Assembly: GCA_027056525.1 (NCBI GenBank)
Contig: JALUKO010000142.1
Coordinates: 1-11,685 of the forward strand
Reading direction: 5' to 3'
Origin: Helicobacteraceae bacterium
GTDB lineage: Bacteria; Campylobacterota; Campylobacteria; Campylobacterales; Sulfurimonadaceae
DNA length: 11,685 nt
Of this stretch, positions 5,897 through 11,685 are shown in pieces. Under the pieces are notes generated by a model. The model did not search any database. It saw nothing but the letters and a program-made list of their open reading frames with translations, and was not told the DNA's origin. The number at the start of each line of letters is the position of its first letter. The first letter of the stretch is position 1. The position numbers and the translations under genes are program-made.

Positions 5897-7708
5897 TTCT
5901 GTTACTCTTTGTGCCAATTGTTGTGGAAGCAACTTGAGTGATTCCTCGATTAAATGTGTACTTCCATGTGTTATAAATGCATCTTCATACTCAAAGCTCG
6001 TAACGTGTACATCAAGAATCTTCTGTTGTGCCAAAAACTCTAGTAAGGCACTTCCCACACCACCCATTTTTGCACTATCTGAGAAAACAAACCATTTTTT
6101 ATGTCTTTGAGCCATCTCAAGCAGAGTATCTTCATCCAAAGGTTTCACAAAACGAAGATCTAAAATACTGACGCTCTCATCTATAAGTTTGGATGTCTCA
6201 TAGGCGCGCCCCACTCCGTTTCCGTAACCGATAAAAAGTATGTTGCCCTCACGTGATTGCAATAATTGTGACTTTGCCAACTCAAAAGGTTCTGACACGG
6301 GAAGATCTGTTTGTGTAAAAGAGCCTCTTGGATAACGCAGGGAACAGGGATGCTCATAAACGGCAGCAAATGCCATCGCCTGATGGAAAGATTTTTCATC
6401 ACGAGGGGCAAAAAGCGTCATGTTTGGAACAGCTCGTAAAAAGCTTATATCAAAGACACCCTGATGTGTCTCTCCGTCTTCACCGACGATTCCGGCTCTA
6501 TCAAGTGCAAAAACAACCGGAAGGTCCATAAGACAGGTATCGTGGATCACCTGATCATACCCACGCTGTAAAAATGTTGAATAGATGGTACAAAAGGGCT
6601 TATAACCCTCTTTGGCAAGTGCTGCCATGGAAGTAACAGCGTGTTGTTCCGCAATGGCAACATCCCAAAAACGATCAGGATAGTGTTCCATAAGTTCACT
6701 GAGCCCTGTTCCGCTTGGCATTGCCGCTGTAGCACCAACGATCTTCTCATCTTTTTTAGCTAAATGGATCAAAGCTTCTGTATATATCTGCGTAGCACTC
6801 TTGGAGGTGGACTTTTTAGCCGAGTCACCGCTACTGATATCAAAAGGACCGACACCGTGCCATTTTTCCTCTTTACCTTCAGCGATCTCATAGCCTTTGC
6901 CTTTAATAGTCTGAGCATGGACAATAACGGGCTTACCGAGGTTTTTAGCTGTTTGCAAGATCTCTATCAAAGACCTTAAATTGTGCCCATCGACCGGTCC
7001 TATGTAGTCTATCCCCATCTCTTCAAACATAATACCCGGAGTCACCAGTTTTAAAGACTCTTCCATTCTTTTGGCAATATAGTGTGCGCCATCACCAAAA
7101 TTATCAACAAAATTTTCAGTATGTTTTTTGAACTTCTGATAAAATGGAGATGCCATAGCACAACTGAGCATTCTACTCACCGCACCTATAGGTTTTGCGA
7201 TAGACATCTCATTGTCGTTGAGAATGATCACCATAGGGTATTTTCTATCACCGAGTTCATTTAAAGCTTCATACACCATACCTGCGGTCATCGAACCATC
7301 ACCTATCATCACAACAGGTATCCGACTTCCCTCTTCACCTTTAAGCTCAATAGCTTTTGCCGCACCAACCCCCAGTGAGATAGACGTAGAACTATGTCCT
7401 GCAACAAAATAGTCATCTTCACTTTCACTAGGCTTTGTATAGCCGCATAAACCGCCAAACTGGCGCAGGCTTTCAAACTTTTCCCATCGTCCGGTTAAGA
7501 GTTTATGTGCATACGACTGATGAGAGACATCAAATATAAAAGGGTCTTTTTTGCTGTCAAACACTTTGTGCATTGCAACGATTAACTCAGTTGCCCCCAA
7601 AGTAGAGCTTAAATGCCCACCGTTTTTACTTACGACTCTTAAAATTTCAGCACGAATATCTTTACAAAGTTTTTCTAACTCTTCAACTGTATATGACTTT
7701 ATATCCAT
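5888..7708 (-). CDS. dxs: 1-deoxy-D-xylulose-5-phosphate synthase
   Basis: Dxs condenses pyruvate with glyceraldehyde 3-phosphate to make 1-deoxyxylulose 5-phosphate, the entry step of the MEP isoprenoid pathway and a precursor for thiamine and pyridoxal phosphate. The 606 residues cover the whole family. Visible features are GGHLSSTLGATEL with His32, DVSHQSYAHKLLTGR (60-74), the thiamine diphosphate motif from GDG (136-138) to the asparagines of LNDNE (163-167), VAIAEQHAVT with catalytic Glu354, RAGIVGEDGETHQG with His416, and the C-terminal transketolase domain (about 480-606). It is last in the hisC-fliF-fliG-fliH-dxs run, 22 bases after fliH, an arrangement I recall from Campylobacter and in part from Helicobacter. 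The ATG at 7708 is the first in frame after the fliH stop region; its Shine-Dalgarno is weak (GGTTA about 8 bases upstream), hinting at coupling to fliH. Its last codons overlap the end of pgeF by 9 bases. Confidence 0.97.
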   Translation of the reverse strand: MDIKSYTVEELEKLCKDIRAEILRVVSKNGGHLSSTLGATELIVAMHKVFDSKKDPFIFDVSHQSYAHKLLTGRWEKFESLRQFGGLCGYTKPSESEDDYFVAGHSSTSISLGVGAAKAIELKGEEGSRIPVVMIGDGSMTAGMVYEALNELGDRKYPMVIILNDNEMSIAKPIGAVSRMLSCAMASPFYQKFKKHTENFVDNFGDGAHYIAKRMEESLKLVTPGIMFEEMGIDYIGPVDGHNLRSLIEILQTAKNLGKPVIVHAQTIKGKGYEIAEGKEEKWHGVGPFDISSGDSAKKSTSKSATQIYTEALIHLAKKDEKIVGATAAMPSGTGLSELMEHYPDRFWDVAIAEQHAVTSMAALAKEGYKPFCTIYSTFLQRGYDQVIHDTCLMDLPVVFALDRAGIVGEDGETHQGVFDISFLRAVPNMTLFAPRDEKSFHQAMAFAAVYEHPCSLRYPRGSFTQTDLPVSEPFELAKSQLLQSREGNILFIGYGNGVGRAYETSKLIDESVSILDLRFVKPLDEDTLLEMAQRHKKWFVFSDSAKMGGVGSALLEFLAQQKILDVHVTSFEYEDAFITHGSTHLIEESLKLLPQQLAQRVTELL

Positions 7709-7730
7709 TTATTTTTAACCAATCTCTTTC

Positions 7731-8537
7731 TTATTCGCTTAACGCGGCTCTTTTAACCCGCTCAAATCTCTTTGATATCTGAGCATCAATATTTCCTGCA
7801 TCACTCATGGCTATAACACCACCCGGGCTTACAGCAGTGTCTGAAACAACTTCCACATGTTCTAGTGAACCGATCTCTTGAGAGAGTGCACCGTGATCTT
7901 GAGGATTCACCTTCAAAGTAATTTTAGAAGCACTTTGTAACTCTTTTATAAGTTCATTGCCCAAAATCTTCGCTACTTCCGAAGATGACTCGCTCACTTC
8001 CTTGGAGACAACCTCTTGTGCAATATCCAAAGCCGCGACTACAAGCTCATTTTTGATCCCCTCAAGTGCTTTTTCATACTCTTTTGCACTTTCTTCTAAA
8101 GTTATAACAGAAGCAGAAAGCTGTTTTATAGCATTTTGATAATTGGACTCATTCTCTTGCAAGGCTTGCACTTTTCCCGCTTCTACACCCTCATTGAAGG
8201 CTTCTGTTTTTGCTCTTTGAAGCTCTGCTTTATATTCCTCTTCTTTCTCTTCAAGCTTCATTTGTAGTTTAATGAAGTTTGAACTCATCTCATCTGTTTT
8301 ATGTAAAAGAGATTCGATCAAAGAGTCTTTAGAGCTTTGACTCATTGCACTCGAGTCTATATCTGTTGTTCTTCTTCGAGGGTTGTTCTCTTCGGTAAAC
8401 TCTTCAAGCTCCGAACTTTTCTCCTCGGTACTTGGATGGTGCTGCTCCTGTTTTTTAGAGCCTACTGCCAAAACCTTAAAATTGTACTTATCTATTTTGT
8501 GGGTCTTGAGTCTTTCGTTTGAAATCACTGTCGCCAT
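7731..8537 (-). CDS. fliH: flagellar export apparatus protein FliH
   Basis: FliH is the cytoplasmic stator-like regulator of the flagellar type III export ATPase FliI, linking it to the C-ring. The 268-residue protein has a variable, charged N-terminus (1-75), a long coiled-coil region (about 75-165), and a C-terminal domain similar to ATP-synthase delta/E subunits (about 165-268). The end SPGGVIAMSDAGNIDAQI (237-254) is the conserved FliH/YscL signature. Within the helix, Ala113, Gly117, Gly121 and Ala125 form AxxxGxxxGxxxA, a short version of the GxxxG repeats characteristic of FliH. It begins two bases after the fliG stop and is followed by dxs. FliI is not encoded in this window. Assignment rests on motifs plus the fliF-fliG-fliH order. 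Confidence 0.92.
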   Translation of the reverse strand: MATVISNERLKTHKIDKYNFKVLAVGSKKQEQHHPSTEEKSSELEEFTEENNPRRRTTDIDSSAMSQSSKDSLIESLLHKTDEMSSNFIKLQMKLEEKEEEYKAELQRAKTEAFNEGVEAGKVQALQENESNYQNAIKQLSASVITLEESAKEYEKALEGIKNELVVAALDIAQEVVSKEVSESSSEVAKILGNELIKELQSASKITLKVNPQDHGALSQEIGSLEHVEVVSDTAVSPGGVIAMSDAGNIDAQISKRFERVKRAALSE

Positions 8538-8539
8538 TG

Positions 8540-9565
8540 CTAGTCAACCATCTCTTCAGAAGATCCCATTTGAATGGTACCCGCTTCTGCCAGTCCATTC
8601 ACGATCTCTACGATTTTTCTTTGTGCCGCTTCAACATCTTTCATCTTCACTGCTCCAAGGAATTGCATCTCTTCTTCAAATGCTTCTCTAGCACGCTCAC
8701 TCATAGCAGAGAAGAATTTCTCTTTGAGCTCTTCAGGAGCAGATTTGAGTGCTAACATCAACTCTGCTTTGTCCACTGCTTTTAAAATTTCAGCGATCGC
8801 ATTTTTATCAAGTGTAACGATATCTTCAAATGTAAACATCATCTCTTTAATAAGAGTTGCCAACTCTTCATCAACCTGTTCAATTTGTGAGAGTGTAGAT
8901 TTGGAAGATTTTGCGCCAAGACGGTTAAAGACATCCGCAACAGCACGTGGTCCACCGACCTCAACTTTATATGAAGCAAGAGACTCTAGTTTTGATTCAA
9001 GAACAGCTGAAACTCTTTTAATAACAGAAGGAGATATATCTCCAAGTTTTGCCATACGCATTGCTACTTCTGAACGTAGGTCATCAGGAAAATATTGAAG
9101 CGTATCTGCCGCCTCTGTTGCGTCCATATGTGCCAAAATCAACGCAATGGTCTGAGGGTGTTCATTAACAATAAAGTCTGAAAGCTGTTGAGGCTTGATC
9201 TTTGAAAGATACGAGAAATTTTGGGTATTTTGCATACTTTTTGAAAGTTTCTCCAATACCCTTTTTGCCTCCTCGGCTCCAAGTGTTCTATAGAGCAATT
9301 CTCTTGCATACTCCATACCACCGGTTGTAAGGAACTGTCCTGATTGAAAGATGGCATGGAACTCTTCTAAAATCGCCGTTGCGATCGCTTTATCTATAGT
9401 TTGATTGCTTGCTATATATTTTGAGACTTCCGTAATAGCATCAACACTCATATTGGCAAAAATCCCGGCTGTTGCTTCCTCGCCCAATTGAAGCAGTAAA
9501 ATAGAGATTTTCTCTGCCATTCCCATTTCATCAAAAGCAGCCTGTTGTGATGGAGATAAATTCAT
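8540..9565 (-). CDS. fliG: flagellar motor switch protein FliG
   Basis: FliG is the rotor protein of the flagellar C-ring; it sits on the FliF MS ring and takes torque from the stator. The 341-residue protein shows the N-terminal FliF-binding domain (about 1-105, KISILLLQLGEE), the middle domain with the EHPQT motif (135-139, followed by IALILAHMD), and the C-terminal domain with MFTFEDIV (243-250). The charged torque helix lies around residues 275-300 (APEELKEKFFSAMSERA, then an acidic EEEM). Its length is usual. The ATG at 9565 overlaps the fliF stop as ATGA, so the two are translationally coupled, which suits their strict stoichiometry in the rotor. Confidence 0.97.
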   Translation of the reverse strand: MNLSPSQQAAFDEMGMAEKISILLLQLGEEATAGIFANMSVDAITEVSKYIASNQTIDKAIATAILEEFHAIFQSGQFLTTGGMEYARELLYRTLGAEEAKRVLEKLSKSMQNTQNFSYLSKIKPQQLSDFIVNEHPQTIALILAHMDATEAADTLQYFPDDLRSEVAMRMAKLGDISPSVIKRVSAVLESKLESLASYKVEVGGPRAVADVFNRLGAKSSKSTLSQIEQVDEELATLIKEMMFTFEDIVTLDKNAIAEILKAVDKAELMLALKSAPEELKEKFFSAMSERAREAFEEEMQFLGAVKMKDVEAAQRKIVEIVNGLAEAGTIQMGSSEEMVD

Positions 9566-11289
9566 GACGTCGCCTTTTCTGGTTTCACGGCAGCATTTCC
9601 ACCTTCAGCTTCTTCGGTAAGAAGGGCCTGAAGCAGTGCTGCGATCTCTTCTGGAGTATCCTCAGCCATGGTTCTGACTTTTTCTAAAAGAACATCGTGT
9701 TTGAGTTCATCTTCATTGAAGCCCTCTCCAACACCAAGTTGCTCTTCAACTTTTTTACGCATAGCCTGCACTTTTTCAACAAGATCTTCCTCTTCATCAT
9801 CCTCTATATCGAGTACAGGTTTTGCAAGTTCATCTTCCTCTTTTGATATCTCAAGCATTCTTTCTGCAAAAGGAGAGATGATTTTTTTGTACACAATAAA
9901 GAGTAAAATCAGAACAAAAAGGTACTTAAACAATCCGGAAAACGGTGCCAAATACGTTTCGCTAAATGCCAATGCTTTGTTTACTCCGCTTACACCCTCT
10001 GGAGTAGCTTCTCTTGTAAACTGCAGGTTTTTGACACTTATCTCATCACCCCTTTGCTCATCAATACCAATAGAGCGACTCACAAGTGATGTAATGGCCT
10101 GTAGTTCTGCTTCATCTAAACTTTCATACTCTACTTCTTCAGTTGTGTTGCCGTTTTCATCAACTTTTTGTTTATATTTTCCATCTACCAAAACTGCGGC
10201 TGTTATACGCTTGATTCTTGCGAACTGTGACTTTGTAGTTGAGACTGTTTTTCCAACTTCATAATTGGTAGTTCCCGTATTTTTCTCATACTTTTCACTG
10301 GTTTTATTGCTTGAGAGTCCCTGAACAGGACCTATATTGCTTACAGTTCCTGGCACACCTCCAACCTCAGCCGGCTTTGCTCCTTCTCGCTTCTCTTCAC
10401 TGATCTGCTCACTTCTAACAACATTTTCAGGATCGTAACTTTCAGAAGTTGAGTTTTTCACAGAAAAATCAAACTCAATCGTAACCTGAGCAACCACTTT
10501 GTCCTTGCCGCCTACAAAAGGTGAAAGTACTTCTATAATTTTCTTTTGTCTTTTCTTCTCTTCTTTGCTTTTATATCTTTGCTGCACAACTGAGAGTTCA
10601 CCCATTTGGCTCATCTCATCGTTGTCACCGAGGGTTTCGCCATCACTGCTGACAAGTGTTACATTCTCTGCTGTGAGTTTTGCAATAGCAGCCGCAACCA
10701 GATTTTTTATACCGCGTATCTGCTTGCTTGAGAGGACCCTGCCATCAACCAAAGTCACCATAACAGAAGCAGTAGGATCTTGCTGTTTTGAGACAAAAAG
10801 AGTATCTTTTGGAATAGCTAAAGAAACACTCGATGACTCTATAGGGCTTAGAGAGTTTATGGTGCGTGAGAGTTCACCCTCTAAGGCGCGAAGATATTTT
10901 ATATTTTGATCAAAACTTGTAGCTCCAAACTCTTGGTTATCAAAAAGTTCAAATCCGACACCGCTGTCTTTTGGAATCCCCATAGAAGCAATGGCTATGC
11001 GCTGTTTATAGACAACCTCTTTTGGAACTTTAATAACATTGTTGTCAAGCAACTCGTATGGGATATTTTCTTTTTCCAACTGCTCAACAACTTTTGCCGC
11101 ATCTGAAGAACTTAATGAATCAAAGAGTACTTCATACTTTTTATCGCTTCCCTGTTGTGCCGAATATACAACCAAGAATATTAAAAAAGCAATAATCCCG
11201 ACAATAGCCGCAGCGATGATGATACGTTGCTGTTTTGTTAACTTAGAGTAAAGTACAACTAACTGTGAAAAAAGTACCTTAAAATCCAT
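9562..11289 (-). CDS. fliF: flagellar MS-ring protein FliF
   Basis: FliF forms the inner-membrane MS ring, the base on which the flagellar rotor and export gate assemble. From ATG at 11289 it has 575 residues. Two membrane segments are clear: residues about 22-43 (RIIIAAAIVGIIAFLIFLVV) and 455-469 (YLFVLILLFIVYKKI). Between them are the periplasmic ring-building motifs, including YEVLFDSLSSSDAAKVVEQL, GFELFDNQEFGAT (112-124), YLRALEGELSRTI (132-144) and LVAAAIAKLTAENVTLV (197-213). The acidic cytoplasmic tail (about 470-575) ends in the FliG-binding region near EDTPEEIAALLQALL (543-557). A TTG codon directly before would add one residue; I prefer the ATG, with GGGA 5 bases upstream. It starts 16 bases after the hisC stop and overlaps fliG by four bases. 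Confidence 0.97.
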   Translation of the reverse strand: MDFKVLFSQLVVLYSKLTKQQRIIIAAAIVGIIAFLIFLVVYSAQQGSDKKYEVLFDSLSSSDAAKVVEQLEKENIPYELLDNNVIKVPKEVVYKQRIAIASMGIPKDSGVGFELFDNQEFGATSFDQNIKYLRALEGELSRTINSLSPIESSSVSLAIPKDTLFVSKQQDPTASVMVTLVDGRVLSSKQIRGIKNLVAAAIAKLTAENVTLVSSDGETLGDNDEMSQMGELSVVQQRYKSKEEKKRQKKIIEVLSPFVGGKDKVVAQVTIEFDFSVKNSTSESYDPENVVRSEQISEEKREGAKPAEVGGVPGTVSNIGPVQGLSSNKTSEKYEKNTGTTNYEVGKTVSTTKSQFARIKRITAAVLVDGKYKQKVDENGNTTEEVEYESLDEAELQAITSLVSRSIGIDEQRGDEISVKNLQFTREATPEGVSGVNKALAFSETYLAPFSGLFKYLFVLILLFIVYKKIISPFAERMLEISKEEDELAKPVLDIEDDEEEDLVEKVQAMRKKVEEQLGVGEGFNEDELKHDVLLEKVRTMAEDTPEEIAALLQALLTEEAEGGNAAVKPEKATS

Positions 11290-11305
11290 CAAATTCCCAT
11301 CTAAA

Positions 11306-11685
11306 CTACATTAATTCTGAAGCAAGTTCAAAAAAACGTGTATTTTGCTCTTTCGTTCCAACTGTTACTCTTATTGCATTGAGCCCGTAACCACTTAAGT
11401 CCCTTACTATCATCCCTCTTTGTAAAAGAGCATCTGAAAGCTGTGTAGAATTTTGTGAATTATTCAGGCATAACGTTACAAAATTTGTATAACTCTCTAT
11501 TATATCTATTTTCTGTGTATTTGCAAACTCTTCATAGCGTTTCATCTCATCAAAATTGCGAACTATACATTTATCTACAAACTCCGTGTCTTCAAGTGCT
11601 ACACTTGCAGCTTCAAGCGATAAAGTCGTAATGTTAAAAGGTGGTCTAAGTTTGTAAAGTTCTTTAATGATTTTCTCATTAGAGA
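11306..11685 (-). CDS. hisC: histidinol-phosphate aminotransferase, C-terminal part
   Basis: This is the C-terminal 125 or so residues of a class I/II aminotransferase; the reading frame stays open to the right edge and continues beyond it. The stretch IIKELYKLRPPFNIT, then LEAASVALED, and near the end LLQRGMIVRDLSGYGLNAIRVTVG (the arginine that binds the substrate phosphate or carboxylate is in IRVTVG) are typical of HisC. The PLP lysine lies outside the window. HisC converts imidazole-acetol phosphate to histidinol phosphate with glutamate in histidine biosynthesis. It sits 16 bases upstream of fliF, the same neighbour order as I recall in C. jejuni, which supports HisC over other aminotransferases. 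Confidence 0.88.
   Translation of the reverse strand, partial: SNEKIIKELYKLRPPFNITTLSLEAASVALEDTEFVDKCIVRNFDEMKRYEEFANTQKIDIIESYTNFVTLCLNNSQNSTQLSDALLQRGMIVRDLSGYGLNAIRVTVGTKEQNTRFFELASELM

Noticed and set aside
5892..5906. AGTAA/TTACT hairpin at the pgeF-dxs junction as a terminator
   Set aside because: The stem is five mostly A-T pairs and only a CTTT follows; too weak to call.
8574..9098. Plus-strand frame of 174 codons
   Set aside because: It is antisense to the well-supported fliG and has serine-rich composition typical of antisense shadows.
9668..10264. Long plus-strand frame of 198 codons
   Set aside because: It lies wholly inside fliF on the opposite strand, is dominated by Ser/Thr runs from antisense reading, and has no ribosome-binding site or recognisable domain.
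1..11685. tRNA or rRNA genes, CRISPR arrays, insertion sequences, phage genes, toxin-antitoxin or defence systems
   Set aside because: The window is almost fully covered by housekeeping, flagellar and ovothiol genes; no repeat arrays, terminal inverted repeats or transposase motifs were seen by eye.

Overview
The window is an ordinary chromosomal stretch of a Campylobacterota (epsilonproteobacterial) genome. Three things support this: the dimeric all-alpha dUTPase closely resembles the Campylobacter jejuni enzyme; the order hisC-fliF-fliG-fliH-dxs matches the one I recall from C. jejuni; and ribosome-binding sites are AAAGAG-like with many TTG/GTG starts in AT-rich DNA. The ovothiol genes and overall flavour suggest a free-living Sulfurimonas/Sulfurovum-type bacterium rather than a host-adapted Campylobacter or Helicobacter. 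The genus is inference.

Layout, left to right. (1) 1-923, minus strand: dUTPase (dut) followed closely by the N-terminus of an OppF/DppF-like ABC ATPase that runs off the left edge. (2) 1002-1181, plus strand: a 59-residue cysteine-rich protein absent from a conventional long-ORF view, divergent from dut. (3) 1184-5110, minus strand: a tightly packed four-gene operon, ovoA > MalY/PatB-like C-S lyase (probable ovoB) > 76-residue unknown > YhbP/UPF0306 protein. With the starts chosen here, every junction is a 4-base stop/start overlap. (4) 5144-5896, plus strand: pgeF, divergent from ovoA, with only 33 bases between the two starts. (5) 5888-11685, minus strand: hisC (3' part) > fliF > fliG > fliH > dxs, meeting pgeF tail to tail with a 9-base overlap.

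How the genes work together. OvoA joins cysteine to the histidine ring as a sulfoxide. The adjacent PLP lyase is the natural candidate to release the 5-thiohistidine, which the methyltransferase half of OvoA then methylates to ovothiol A, a low-potential antioxidant thiol. The two downstream genes are translationally coupled to this pathway and may be unrecognised accessories. FliF, FliG and FliH build the MS ring, rotor/switch and export-ATPase regulator of the flagellum; dxs (isoprenoid entry enzyme) and hisC (histidine biosynthesis) flank them.

The most interesting items are the ovoA-ovoB-unknown-yhbP operon and the perfect 13-base palindrome between ovoA and pgeF. That palindrome supplies a consensus -10 box on each strand and would make the pgeF mRNA leaderless. 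No tRNA, rRNA, CRISPR, insertion sequence or phage gene is seen, and there is no gene-free stretch longer than about 80 bases.
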